Of a stretch of DNA of 64,000 nucleotides, positions 40,848 to 49,694 are shown one piece after another. The position numbers were made by a program, and so were the translations under genes. This DNA is from JAJKJG01 sp036389455 (GTDB lineage Bacteria; Pseudomonadota; Alphaproteobacteria; Rhizobiales; Beijerinckiaceae), in assembly GCA_036389455.1 (NCBI GenBank), contig DASVPW010000210.1:1-64000 (forward strand). Reading direction: 5' to 3'. The stretch's first letter is position 1; each line of letters starts with the position of its first letter. Under the pieces are notes generated by a model. The model ran no database searches. It worked only from the letters and a program-made list of their open reading frames with translations, and had not been told where the DNA came from.

Positions 40848-41492
40848 ATGATCAAGCTCATGCATGGCGTAGAGCGCTCACGGTATCCTCGGCTTTCCGA
40901 TGAGATGTTCCGAGGGAGAGCTCTCATATTTCACGATAGGCTTGGGTGGGACGTCACCGTTGAAAACGGATGGGAAGTCGACGCGTACGATGCTGAAAAC
41001 CCCCTCTACTTGCTCTCAGTCGATTCATTGTCGGCGCGCGTTCACGGATCGGTCAGGATAATGCCGACTACAGGCAGAACCTTGCTGAAAGAGATTTTCG
41101 CCGGGCATTTCGATGAGCCGGTTGACCTCGCTAGTGCGACCATCTGGGAGGTGACGCGGTTCTGCGTTCATCCCGATGCGCCAAATGAGCCCACGAAGGC
41201 TGGCATTAATCGCACGACTTGCGAGCTTTTCTTAGGTCTTTGCGAGGTGGGGCTTCGGGCAGGGCTGTCGCAACTGATCGGCGTTTATGACCCGAGGATG
41301 ATCCGGATTTATCGGCGGATGAACTGGAGCCCTGACATGATCAGCAGCTCAGACAAGTTCGGACGCACTCCCCTCTTCGTTGGCCTCTGGGATGTGTCGG
41401 CTGAAGCCCTTGCGGCCATGCGGGAGCGCAGCGGCATCGCCGAGAGTGTTCTGGACGATTCCGAGAGCCTCAACGTGAATGCGGTTGCATAG
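40848..41492 (+). CDS. LuxI family acyl-homoserine-lactone synthase
   Basis: 214 residues from ATG 40848 with GGGAG upstream. With this start the conserved residues fall at their usual numbers: Arg24, Phe28, Trp34, Asp45, Asp48, Arg70, Glu101 and Arg104 (IWEVTRFCVHP). It makes an acyl-homoserine lactone from S-adenosylmethionine and an acyl-ACP or acyl-CoA. The acyl chain cannot be told. It shares the AT-rich composition of luxR and is followed after 16 bp by a 69-codon gene, likely in the same transcript. Confidence 0.93.
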   Translation: MIKLMHGVERSRYPRLSDEMFRGRALIFHDRLGWDVTVENGWEVDAYDAENPLYLLSVDSLSARVHGSVRIMPTTGRTLLKEIFAGHFDEPVDLASATIWEVTRFCVHPDAPNEPTKAGINRTTCELFLGLCEVGLRAGLSQLIGVYDPRMIRIYRRMNWSPDMISSSDKFGRTPLFVGLWDVSAEALAAMRERSGIAESVLDDSESLNVNAVA

Positions 41493-41508
41493 GCGCGGCA
41501 TAACTCCG

Positions 41509-41718
41509 ATGAAGCGACCGCAGAAACCCCCATCTCCCCAGACCGCGGCGGATCCTCCCCCTACCGAGGAGGCGCCGGGGGAGCTGGTGCTCTACCTGCA
41601 ATACGCTGTCCCGGACGTGGCGAAGATCAGCCCGATCGCGGCGCACCTGCTCCAGATGGCGATTTGCGAGATCACCGGCGAGGGCAAGGCGGGAGAGAAT
41701 ACCGCGTCGCGGCACTGA
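41509..41718 (+). CDS. small hypothetical protein in the lux operon
   Basis: 69 residues from ATG 41509. A Pro/Lys-rich disordered start of about 24 residues is followed by ELVLYLQYAVPDVAKISPIA and AHLLQMAICEITGEGK, which looks like a strand and a helix. No signal peptide or membrane segment. It starts 16 bp after the luxI stop on the same strand. Small coupled genes behind luxI exist in rhizobia, such as cinS behind cinI, whose product acts on a repressor; size and position are similar, but I cannot claim sequence homology. Confidence 0.55.
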   Translation: MKRPQKPPSPQTAADPPPTEEAPGELVLYLQYAVPDVAKISPIAAHLLQMAICEITGEGKAGENTASRH

Positions 41719-41843
41719 TCCATTGACCCACACGCCCCGGTCACGAGCCGATCGTCATGAGGGTCGGACAGGATACGCCTCCGCGGCGGCTCGGATCAGG
41801 GCGACGACCGGTCGCGATCGGGTGCGGACCCAGACCTCGCCGC

Positions 41844-42653
41844 TCATGGCCCACGCCTCTCGATCTCGTCGAGGAACTCCCGGACGGGCCCGAGCCCGCC
41901 CTGTTCGAGCACGCTCACGTGGTCGACACCCGGCAGCTTGACGAAGCGCTTCGGCCCGGGCGCGGCGGCGAACAGACGCTCGCCGAGCGCGATCGGGATC
42001 ACCCCGTCGCGGTCGCCGTGCATGACGAGGAGCGGGCATTCGAGCTCATGGATGCGGTCGATCGAGCGGTATTGGTCGCGCAGCAGCCACACCGGCAGGA
42101 ACCAGTAGTGATGACCGGCGACATCCGCCGCCGAGGTGAAGGGCGCGTCCAGGATGAGGCCGGCGACCCTCCGCTCGGTCGCGAGCCGAACCGCGACGCC
42201 CGAGCCGAGGGACTCGCCGTAGAGCACGATCCGCTCCGGGGGCACGCGCTCTTTGAGCCAGTCGTAGGCGGTGCGCGCGTCGGTCCGAAGGCCCGCCTCG
42301 CTCGGCGCCCCGGTCGAGCCCGAGTAGCCGCGGTAGCTGACGATCAGGAGCCCGCGGCCGCCCTCCGCCAGGAGCAGCGCCCGGTCGCGCCGGTTGAGGA
42401 GGCTGCCGCCGTTGCCATGGAAGTAGAGCAGCGTCGCCCGTCCGGGCTCCGCGGGCCTGTACCAGGCGACGATCCGCTCGCCGTCCTCCGTCATCAAGGT
42501 CACGTCGGCAAAGCCCGGCAGGCCGGCCTGCGCGGCGGTCGCCGTCTCGCGCCCGGCCGGATAGAGCAGCGCGCCCTGCTTCAGATAGAACAACGCGACG
42601 ACCGCGGCATAGATCGCAAGGCCCGCGAGGATCAGGCCGAACAGGACGCGCAT
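41844..42653 (-). CDS. membrane-anchored alpha/beta hydrolase (BEM46/S33-like)
   Basis: 269 residues. An N-terminal hydrophobic anchor (LFGLILAGLAIYAAVVALFYL) is followed by a hydrolase core: LLYFHGNGGSLLNR oxyanion loop, GESLGSG nucleophile elbow (Ser about 147), MHGDRDGVIP with the acid and PGVDHVSVLE with the catalytic His. This BEM46/YqkD group comprises membrane-linked esterases or thioesterases of poorly known substrate. It is leftward and 32 bp downstream of pntB, possibly at the tail of that transcript. Confidence 0.87.
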   Translation of the reverse strand: MRVLFGLILAGLAIYAAVVALFYLKQGALLYPAGRETATAAQAGLPGFADVTLMTEDGERIVAWYRPAEPGRATLLYFHGNGGSLLNRRDRALLLAEGGRGLLIVSYRGYSGSTGAPSEAGLRTDARTAYDWLKERVPPERIVLYGESLGSGVAVRLATERRVAGLILDAPFTSAADVAGHHYWFLPVWLLRDQYRSIDRIHELECPLLVMHGDRDGVIPIALGERLFAAAPGPKRFVKLPGVDHVSVLEQGGLGPVREFLDEIERRGP

Positions 42654-42685
42654 CGGTCCGGAAGGAGGATGGCCCCGCGATCCGC

Positions 42686-44083
42686 TCAGCCCAGGCTTTT
42701 CAAAATCTCCTCGGTCATCTTCTTGGCGTCGCCGAAGAGCATCATGGTGTTGTCGCGGAAGAAGAGCTCGTTCTCGACCCCGGCGTAGCCCGAGCCCATG
42801 CCGCGCTTGATGAACAGCACGGTCTTGGCCTTCTCGACGTCGAGGATCGGCATGCCGTAGATCGGCGACTGCGGATCGGTCTTGGCCGAGGGATTGGTCA
42901 CGTCGTTCGCCCCGATCACGTAGGCGACGTCGGCCTGGGCGAACTCGCTGTTGATGTCCTCGAGCTCGAACACCTCGTCGTAAGGGACGTTGGCCTCGGC
43001 CAAGAGCACGTTCATGTGGCCGGGCATGCGGCCGGCGACCGGGTGGATCGCGTACTTCACCTCGACGCCCTCCTTCTTGAGGAGGTCGGCGAGCTCGCGA
43101 AGGGCGTGCTGGGCCTGGGCGACGGCCATGCCGTAGCCCGGCACGATGATGACCTTCTCAGCGTTCTTCATGATGAAGGCGGCGTCGTCCGCCGAGCCCT
43201 GCTTGACGGGCCTCGCCTCGACGGCGCCGGCGGGCCCCGCGGTCTCGCCGCCGAACCCGCCGAGGATGACCGAGATGAAGCTCCGGTTCATGCCCCGGCA
43301 CATGATGTACGAGAGGATCGCGCCGGAGGAGCCGACGAGGGCGCCGGTGATGATGAGTGCGAGGTTACCGAGGGTGAACCCGATGCCGGCCGCCGCCCAC
43401 CCCGAGTAGGAGTTGAGCATCGAGATCACGACCGGCATGTCGGCGCCGCCGATCGGGACGATGAGGAGGACGCCGAGCGCGAAGCTCACGAGCACGATGA
43501 GCCAGAACACGACCCGGCCTTCGGTGCGGATGAACAGCACCAGCAGGACCAGCAGCAGCACGGCAAGGGCGATGTTGATGAGGTGCCGGCTCGGCAACAG
43601 GATCGGCTTGCCCGACATGCGCCCGTCGAGCTTGAGGAAGGCGATGATCGAGCCCGTGAAGGTGATGGCGCCGATGGCGACCCCGAGGGCCATCTCGAAG
43701 AGCGACGCCCCCGGGATGCGGCCAGGGATGCCGATGCCGAAGGCCTGGGGCGCATAGAGCGCCGCCGCCGCGACGAGCACGGCCGCAAGCCCAACGAGGG
43801 AGTGGAAGGCTGCGACGAGCTGCGGCATCGCCGTCATCGGCACCTGCCGGGCGATGTAGGCGCCGACGCCGCCGCCAGCCGCGAGCCCGAGGATCACGAG
43901 CGCCCAAGCGCCGATCCCGGCCGGCGGCGCCCCGACGAGGGTCGTCAGGATCGCGAGCGCCATGCCGGCCATGCCGTACAGGTTGCCCTGGCGCGACGTG
44001 GTCGGATGCGACAGGCCCCTCAGGGCCATGATGAACAGGACGCCGGCGACGAGGTAGAGGATCGAGGAGACGTTCGCGGACAT
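42686..44083 (-). CDS. pntB: NAD(P) transhydrogenase subunit beta
   Basis: 465 residues from ATG 44083. The N-terminal half has about nine membrane helices; the C-terminal half is the NADP-binding dIII domain with VIIVPGYGMAVAQAQHALREL, then KYAIHPVAGRMPGHMNVLLAEA, YVIGANDVTNPSAKTDP and IKRGMGSGYAGVENELF. With the alpha subunits it couples proton entry to hydride transfer from NADH to NADP. It lies 7 bp after the alpha-2 stop. Confidence 0.96.
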   Translation of the reverse strand: MSANVSSILYLVAGVLFIMALRGLSHPTTSRQGNLYGMAGMALAILTTLVGAPPAGIGAWALVILGLAAGGGVGAYIARQVPMTAMPQLVAAFHSLVGLAAVLVAAAALYAPQAFGIGIPGRIPGASLFEMALGVAIGAITFTGSIIAFLKLDGRMSGKPILLPSRHLINIALAVLLLVLLVLFIRTEGRVVFWLIVLVSFALGVLLIVPIGGADMPVVISMLNSYSGWAAAGIGFTLGNLALIITGALVGSSGAILSYIMCRGMNRSFISVILGGFGGETAGPAGAVEARPVKQGSADDAAFIMKNAEKVIIVPGYGMAVAQAQHALRELADLLKKEGVEVKYAIHPVAGRMPGHMNVLLAEANVPYDEVFELEDINSEFAQADVAYVIGANDVTNPSAKTDPQSPIYGMPILDVEKAKTVLFIKRGMGSGYAGVENELFFRDNTMMLFGDAKKMTEEILKSLG

Positions 44084-44090
44084 GGGCCCC

Positions 44091-44528
44091 TCAATCCTTC
44101 TTGCGATACATGGCGAGCATGCGTTGCGTGACGAGGAAGCCGCCGAAGATGTTGACGCTCGCGAGCACGAGGGCGAGGAAGCCGAAGGTGCGGGCAAGGC
44201 CCGTGCCCTGCTCCACGATGGGCACGCCGACCGCAAGCAGCGCGCCGACGACGATCACCGAGGAGATCGCGTTCGTGACCGACATCAGCGGCGTGTGCAG
44301 GGCCGGCGTCACCGACCACACCACGTAATAGCCGACGAAGATCGCGAGCACGAAGATCGCGAGCCTGAACACCGTCGGATCGACGGCGCCGCCGGTCGTT
44401 GCGTGCGCCGCGGCGGCAAGTGCCTGCGAAGCCTGGTCGATGTAGGCCTCGGCGGCGCCGGCCGCCTCGCGGGCGAGCCGCGCGGCCTCGCCTGCTTGTC
44501 TCAGCGCCTGGTCGGAAGCGGTCGCCAT
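44091..44528 (-). CDS. pntAB: NAD(P) transhydrogenase subunit alpha part 2 (membrane)
   Basis: 145 residues. A cytoplasmic Ala-rich helix (about 1-45) is followed by three or four membrane segments with the conserved GYYVVWSVTPALHTPLMSVTNAISSVIVVGAL and the GGFLVTQRMLAMYRKKD end. In alphaproteobacteria the alpha subunit is split; this is the membrane part dII. It lies 16 bp after the pntAA stop. Confidence 0.94.
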   Translation of the reverse strand: MATASDQALRQAGEAARLAREAAGAAEAYIDQASQALAAAAHATTGGAVDPTVFRLAIFVLAIFVGYYVVWSVTPALHTPLMSVTNAISSVIVVGALLAVGVPIVEQGTGLARTFGFLALVLASVNIFGGFLVTQRMLAMYRKKD

Positions 44529-44544
44529 TGGATCTCTCCTGCGG

Positions 44545-45687
44545 TCAGGCGGTCGTCGGCTGGAAGGCGGGGTGGACGACCGCCCCGTCGCGGGTGAGGC
44601 AGGTCGCGCGCACGAGCTCGTCGTCCCACTTCACGGCGAGGCGCTTCTCGGCCTTGTCCACGAGGGTCTCGACGAAGGCGTAGAGATTGCGGGCGTAGAG
44701 CGCCGAGGCCGAGGCCGCAAGGCGCCCCGGCACGTTGAGGTGGCCGACGATCCTGACGCCGTTCGCCGTCGTGACGGTCTCGCCGGGCCGCCCCCCCTCG
44801 ACGTTGCCGCCGCGCTCGACCGCGAGATCGACGATCACCGAGCCCGGCCGCATCGACTCGACCATGGCGGCTGTGACGAGGCGCGGCGCGGGCCGGCCCG
44901 GGATCAGCGCCGTCGTGATCACGATGTCCTGCTTGGCGATATGCGAGGCGGTCAGCGCCGCCTGCTTCTCCCGGTATTCCGGCGACATCTCCTTGGCGTA
45001 GCCGCCGGCGGTCTCGGCCTGTCGGAACTCCTCATCCTCGACGGCGAGGAACTTGGCGCCGAGGGATTCGACCTGTTCCTTCACGGCCGGGCGCACGTCG
45101 GTCGCGGTGACGACGGCGCCGAGGCGCCGCGCGGTCGCGATCGCCTGCAGTCCCGCGACGCCGACTCCCATGACGAAGACGCGGGCGGCCGGGACGGTGC
45201 CGGCCGCCGTCATCATCATCGGGAAGGCGCGCCCGTACTCCGCCGCTGCGTCGAGGACGGCGCGGTAGCCGGCGAGGTTCGCTTGGCTGGACAAAACGTC
45301 CATGACCTGGGCCCGGGTGATGCGCGGCATCAGCTCCATGGCGAAGGCCGAGACGTTCGCCTGCGCCATCCCCCGCACGGCATCCTCGTGGCCATAGGGG
45401 TCCATGATCCCGATCACGAGGGCGCCGCTCTTCATGGCCATGAGCTCGCCCGTGCCCGGGCGGCGGACCTTCAGGACCACGTCGGCGTCGCGCGCGGTCT
45501 CCGCGGCGCTCTGGGCGATCGTCGCGCCCGCGGCCTCGTACTCGGCGTCGGGGACGCCGGCCTTGCGGCCGGCCCCGGCCTCGACTGCAACCTCGGCGCT
45601 TAGGGCCTTGTACTTCTTCACGGTCTCGGGCGTCGCGGCGACGCGCGTCTCGACCGGGTCGGTTTCGGACAGAACCGCGATCCGCAT
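44545..45687 (-). CDS. pntAA: NAD(P) transhydrogenase subunit alpha part 1 (soluble)
   Basis: 380 residues. It is the NAD-binding dI domain related to alanine dehydrogenase: ETRVAATPETVKKYKAL near the N-terminus, SSQANLAGYRAVLDAA near 138, the Rossmann motif VFVMGVGVAGLQAIATARRLG near 172 and TALIPGRPAPRLVT near 265. It binds NADH in the cytoplasm. The order pntAA-pntAB-pntB is on one strand with gaps under 17 bp, headed by the aa3 subunit IV gene 47 bp upstream. Confidence 0.96.
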   Translation of the reverse strand: MRIAVLSETDPVETRVAATPETVKKYKALSAEVAVEAGAGRKAGVPDAEYEAAGATIAQSAAETARDADVVLKVRRPGTGELMAMKSGALVIGIMDPYGHEDAVRGMAQANVSAFAMELMPRITRAQVMDVLSSQANLAGYRAVLDAAAEYGRAFPMMMTAAGTVPAARVFVMGVGVAGLQAIATARRLGAVVTATDVRPAVKEQVESLGAKFLAVEDEEFRQAETAGGYAKEMSPEYREKQAALTASHIAKQDIVITTALIPGRPAPRLVTAAMVESMRPGSVIVDLAVERGGNVEGGRPGETVTTANGVRIVGHLNVPGRLAASASALYARNLYAFVETLVDKAEKRLAVKWDDELVRATCLTRDGAVVHPAFQPTTA

Positions 45688-45734
45688 CAGGGCCCCCTTG
45701 GGCGTGAATGGCTCTTAGTCGTGGAAAGGCCGCG

Positions 45735-46034
45735 TCAGCCGTAGAAGAGCAGCATCGCGATCATCAGCGCAAGCGCTGCCGCCCCGGGCTTCCATTTGAG
45801 GGACGGCGCGAACAGGCCGATCGCGGCCGCGATGTGGACGACGATGATGCCGAGGACGGCCGAGAACCAAGCGTGCCGGATGCCGCCGACCGCGAGCCCG
45901 GCGACGCAGCCGAGCGCGAAGAACACTCCGACCGTCGTGAAGTGCAGGAAGCGCGCGTACATCCGCTCGTGCGCCTCGCCGTCCATGTCGGGGCTGTAGC
46001 CCCCGTGCGGCGCGTGCTTCGTGTCGGTCATCAT
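45735..46034 (-). CDS. aa3-type cytochrome c oxidase subunit IV-like protein
   Basis: 99 residues from ATG 46034. HGGYSPDMDGEAHERMYARFLHFTTVGVF contains the short subunit IV pattern (its core is HERMYARFLHFTT), and the protein goes on through three membrane helices, longer than the single-helix 45-60 residue subunit. It is often found before pntAA in Hyphomicrobiales. Whether it belongs to the oxidase or aids the transhydrogenase is not known. Confidence 0.8.
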   Translation of the reverse strand: MMTDTKHAPHGGYSPDMDGEAHERMYARFLHFTTVGVFFALGCVAGLAVGGIRHAWFSAVLGIIVVHIAAAIGLFAPSLKWKPGAAALALMIAMLLFYG

Positions 46035-46217
46035 GTCATCCCGCTGACGCTTGTCGCTCACGCTTGTTCGAGCGCGCGTTTAGCGCATGCCGCAGAGCCC
46101 CGCAATGACGGGATTAGGTCGGAATCGGACGGTGCAAAAGGGGGAGACGGCGCTGTATCCTGCGCCGCCCTTCTGGAACTCGTCGCTGCCCTTCGAACCC
46201 TGACGGGCGAACCTGAA

Positions 46218-46547
46218 CTATTGCTTGGTCTGATTCGACTGGTGGGGCGAATCCCCCGGCACGCCGGCCGGGTTCGTGGAGCCGGTCGTCATGTCGGTGC
46301 GCACCGGATAGGCGGGATTCGCGGAAGGCACCCGCGCCGACGGATTCGACGAGCCGCCCGGCGCCCCGGTCACGGCTTGGCGCGAGGCGTCCTGGCTCGT
46401 GCTGTCGGGCGAGGTCGAGCCTGCCCAGAGCATCATCGAGACGAGGTAGAGCCCGATCAGGACGAAGGCCCCGATCAGCACCATGAGGACGGGGCGGCCC
46501 CGGGGCCCCTGGCGGGCCTCTCCGCTGGTTTCGATAATCCTGGGCAT
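46218..46547 (-). CDS. single-helix membrane hypothetical protein
   Basis: 109 residues. One membrane helix (VLMVLIGAFVLIGLYLVSMML, about 20-40) with a short basic cytoplasmic start and a low-complexity Ser/Thr/Pro/Asn periplasmic tail ending QSNQTKQ. No domain is recognised. The 183-bp gap to the subunit IV gene at 46034 holds no gene. Confidence 0.6.
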   Translation of the reverse strand: MPRIIETSGEARQGPRGRPVLMVLIGAFVLIGLYLVSMMLWAGSTSPDSTSQDASRQAVTGAPGGSSNPSARVPSANPAYPVRTDMTTGSTNPAGVPGDSPHQSNQTKQ

Positions 46548-46892
46548 AACCTGCTCGCTCCGGTTCTCGGGCGCGCCGCGCCGTGCTGATTAGGGGTGCA
46601 ACGCGGCAGCGAAAGCACCGGTTCCGCTTCGGGCGGGCAAGGCGCGCTCGCGGGCGGCGACCATGAGTTCAGCGGGCCGGATCGAAATCGTGTCTCATTC
46701 GTTGTGCGAGACATTCGCGCCGCGCATGTCCAAAAGGACGATGAGCGGCCCGGCGAAATCCGTCGGGCCGGTGTAGGATGGCGCGCGATTCGGGGGCGGT
46801 TCGCATGCGGTTTGCCTCGCTCCAGCCCGATTTACCCATGTTAAGGCCGCGTCCGGCGCTTCGCATGCTTCGAGCCGCCTGAAGGACCGTCA
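46548..46892. other. intergenic region before the glycosidase block
   Basis: No gene is seen in these 345 bases. The region contains an inverted repeat at 46691-46713 and an AAGGA ribosome site (46882-46886) for the GH2 gene, and must hold the divergent promoters for the genes at 46547 and 46893. Confidence 0.5.
46691..46713. promoter_or_regulatory. inverted repeat upstream of the GH2 gene
   Basis: TGTCTC (46691-46696) and GAGACA (46708-46713) form a perfect 6-bp dyad with an 11-bp spacer, in a locally AT-richer patch. It is a candidate operator for the glycosidase gene 180 bp downstream. Confidence 0.4.
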
Positions 46893-49640
46893 ATGCCCGA
46901 CCGCATTACCCTCGATGGAACCTGGGAGTTCCTGCACATCGCCGACGACCGCCTGTCGGGGCCGGCCGAGGTGCGCCAGATCGAGGTGCCGGGCCCCTGG
47001 CAGGCGCAGTTCGCGGACCTTCGGATGCGGGCCGGCATCGGCATCTATCGCCGCCTCGTCGACATCCCGGCCGGATGGGCGGGCGAGCCCGTTTGGCTGC
47101 GCTTCGGGGCCGTGTTCCACAACGCCAAGGTCTTCGTGAACGGCGAGCTTGTCGGCATCAACGAGGGCGGCTTTCTGCCCTTCACCTTCGAAGTGTCGCG
47201 GCACCTGAAGGCCGGCCCGAACGAGATCAAGGTCCGGGTCGACAGCCCGACCGACAACCCGGCCGAGTTCCCGGACTCGCCGTTTGCCGAGATCCCTTTC
47301 GGCAAGCAGAGCTGGTACGGCCCACTCTCCGGCATCTGGCAGTCTGTGTACCTCGAGCGACGCATCCTCGACCACGTGATGCGCCTCCGGCTCATCCCGA
47401 ACCGCGAGAGCGGCGAGGTCGCCGGCCTCGCCTTCTTCGCGAGCCCCCTCGCCGAGGCGGCGGATATCGAGGTCGAGGTGCTCGACTCCGACGAGGCACC
47501 GCTCCTCGCCTTCACGGTGACCGCGATGCCGGGCGCCCTGAGCGTCCCGTTCGAGTTCAAGATCGGCGCCGTCCGCTCCTGGTCGCCGGACGCGCCGAAC
47601 CTCTACCGGGTCCGCATCGCCATGCTGCGCCGGGGCGAGGCCGTGGACGAGGCCGAGGACCGCTTCGGCTTCCGCACCATCGAGACCCGCGACGGGAAAT
47701 TCTACCTCAACGGCGAGCCGCTGTACCTGCGTGCCGCCCTCGACCAGGACTATTACCCGGACACGATCTGCACGGTCCCGTCCGTCGCGTTCCTGGAGGA
47801 CCAGTTCCGCAAGGCCAAAGAACTCGGCCTCAACTGCCTGCGTTGCCACATCAAGGCGGCGGACCCGCGCTACTACGAGGTCGCGGACCGGGTCGGCATG
47901 CTGATCTGGACCGAGCTGCCGAACGGCGGCATGTCGACCGAGCGCTCGCGCAGCCGCAAGGAGAAGCTGCTTCGCGGCATCGTCGACCGCGACTGCAACC
48001 ATCCCTCGATCGTCATCTGGACGATCATCAACGAGAACTGGGGCGTCGACCTCGTCCACGACCCCGACCACCGCGCTTGGCTGAAGGAGGTCTTCGCCTG
48101 GCTCAAGGAGCGCGACCCGACCCGCCTCGTGGTCGACAACTCGCCGCTCGCGCCGAGCTTCCATGTCGAGTCCGACGTCGCCGATTATCATTTCTACGCC
48201 GCGATCCCGGACCACCGGGACAAGTGGGACGAGTTCGTCGAAGGCTTGTCGAAGCGCGCCCCCTGGCTCTACTCGCCCCACGGCGACGCGGTGATCCGGG
48301 GCGACGAGCCCCTGATGTGCTCGGAATTCGGCAACTGGGGCCTGCCCTACCCGAAGGACCTGCACGGGAAGAAGGGCGAGGAGCCCTGGTGGTTCGAGAC
48401 CGGCCACGACTGGGGCGAGGGCGTCATGTACGCCCACGGGGTCGAGAACCGCTTCACGGACTGGAGCCTCGATAGGGTGTTCGGGGATCTCCGCCGCTTC
48501 GTCATCGCGGCCCAGTGGCAGCAGTTCCGCGCCCTCAAGTACCAGATCGAGGTCATGCGCCGGAGGCCGCAGCTCGCCGGCTACGTCATCACCGAGCTGC
48601 ACGACTGTCACTGGGAGTCGAACGGGCTCCTCGACATGAAGCGCAACCCGCGCGCCTTCCACGAGCTGTTCCACATCGTCAATGCCGACACAGTGATCGT
48701 GCCGAGGTGGGACCACCTCGCCTACTGGTCGGGCGAGAGCGCCCGGTTCGAGATCGCCGTCGCGCACGGGGCGGGAGCCCCGATCGAAGGCGCCCAGCTC
48801 GCCGTGCGGCTCGGAGACGACGAGAGGCAGCTCAGCCTGCCGCGGCTCGAAGCGCCGACCGTGCTGAACCTCGGCGAGATCGAGCTCAGGGTGCCGCTCA
48901 TGGCCGAAGCAGGCTTGCGGCGCATGCACCTCGCGCTGCGCCGTCCGGACGGGACGCTCATCGCGCAGAACCACCTCGACATGGCCGTGCAGCCGGCCCG
49001 CATCAAGGCGCCTTTTCCGGATGAGCGCGTGTGGTCGCCGAGCCGGGAGATCCTCGCCCGCATGCGGGCACTGGGCTACGAGGCGGTCGCCCGCATGGAG
49101 GATGCAACCCTTGTCGTGTCCGCCGCCCACAACGAGGCGGTCGCCTCACACGTCCGCAACGGGGCGCGGCTTCTGCTCCTGCCCGAGACCGAGGGCACGC
49201 TGTACCCGTTCTTTCCCCATTGGCAGAACGTGCAGGTCAAGGCCCGGGCCGGGACTCTGTGGGCGGGCGACTGGGCCTCGTCCTTCTCATGGCTCAGGCG
49301 CTCCGGGCACTTCGCCGGCATCCCCGGAGGGCCGCTCCTGGACGAGACCTTCGACCGGGTGATCCCGGAATACGTCATCTCTGGCTGCAACCTGCTCGAC
49401 TTCCAGGCCCGCGTGTTTGGCGGGCTCGTGGTCGGCTGGATCCACAAGCCGGTGGCGCTGGGCGTCGAGCGCTCCTACGGCCGCGGCCGCATGGCGGCAT
49501 CGACCTTCCGGCTGTTCCGGGACGCCCCGACGGCCGATCCGACCGCCACCGTCCTCCTCGACCGCATGGTCGGCCTCCTCGCCGAGTCCCGCACGGCGCG
49601 GATCGAGGAGGCGGTGAGGAAGGCGGAAGCGGCGGCTTAA
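46893..49640 (+). CDS. glycoside hydrolase family 2 protein
   Basis: 915 residues, no signal peptide, so cytoplasmic. The jelly-roll N-domain shows LDGTWEFLHIADD, VPGPWQAQF, KVFVNGELVGINEGGFLPF; an Ig-like domain ends FGFRTIETRDGKFYLNGEPL; the TIM barrel carries acid/base Glu381 in TIINENWGV and nucleophile Glu478 in MCSEFGNWGL, and GYVITELHDCHWES forms the sugar site. About 300 further residues form C-terminal beta domains. Family members are beta-galactosidases, glucuronidases and mannosidases. It converges on the GH1-like genes, with which it shares a glycan theme. Confidence 0.92.
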   Translation: MPDRITLDGTWEFLHIADDRLSGPAEVRQIEVPGPWQAQFADLRMRAGIGIYRRLVDIPAGWAGEPVWLRFGAVFHNAKVFVNGELVGINEGGFLPFTFEVSRHLKAGPNEIKVRVDSPTDNPAEFPDSPFAEIPFGKQSWYGPLSGIWQSVYLERRILDHVMRLRLIPNRESGEVAGLAFFASPLAEAADIEVEVLDSDEAPLLAFTVTAMPGALSVPFEFKIGAVRSWSPDAPNLYRVRIAMLRRGEAVDEAEDRFGFRTIETRDGKFYLNGEPLYLRAALDQDYYPDTICTVPSVAFLEDQFRKAKELGLNCLRCHIKAADPRYYEVADRVGMLIWTELPNGGMSTERSRSRKEKLLRGIVDRDCNHPSIVIWTIINENWGVDLVHDPDHRAWLKEVFAWLKERDPTRLVVDNSPLAPSFHVESDVADYHFYAAIPDHRDKWDEFVEGLSKRAPWLYSPHGDAVIRGDEPLMCSEFGNWGLPYPKDLHGKKGEEPWWFETGHDWGEGVMYAHGVENRFTDWSLDRVFGDLRRFVIAAQWQQFRALKYQIEVMRRRPQLAGYVITELHDCHWESNGLLDMKRNPRAFHELFHIVNADTVIVPRWDHLAYWSGESARFEIAVAHGAGAPIEGAQLAVRLGDDERQLSLPRLEAPTVLNLGEIELRVPLMAEAGLRRMHLALRRPDGTLIAQNHLDMAVQPARIKAPFPDERVWSPSREILARMRALGYEAVARMEDATLVVSAAHNEAVASHVRNGARLLLLPETEGTLYPFFPHWQNVQVKARAGTLWAGDWASSFSWLRRSGHFAGIPGGPLLDETFDRVIPEYVISGCNLLDFQARVFGGLVVGWIHKPVALGVERSYGRGRMAASTFRLFRDAPTADPTATVLLDRMVGLLAESRTARIEEAVRKAEAAA

Positions 49641-49694
49641 GCGGCCGCTATATGAGCGTTCCTCCTTCCCCAAAGGGGAGAGAGAGGGAACCGC

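Noticed and set aside
46890..49130. A 746-codon frame antisense to the GH2 gene
   Set aside because: The GH2 frame shows both catalytic glutamates and domain order. The antisense frame has shadow-like composition.
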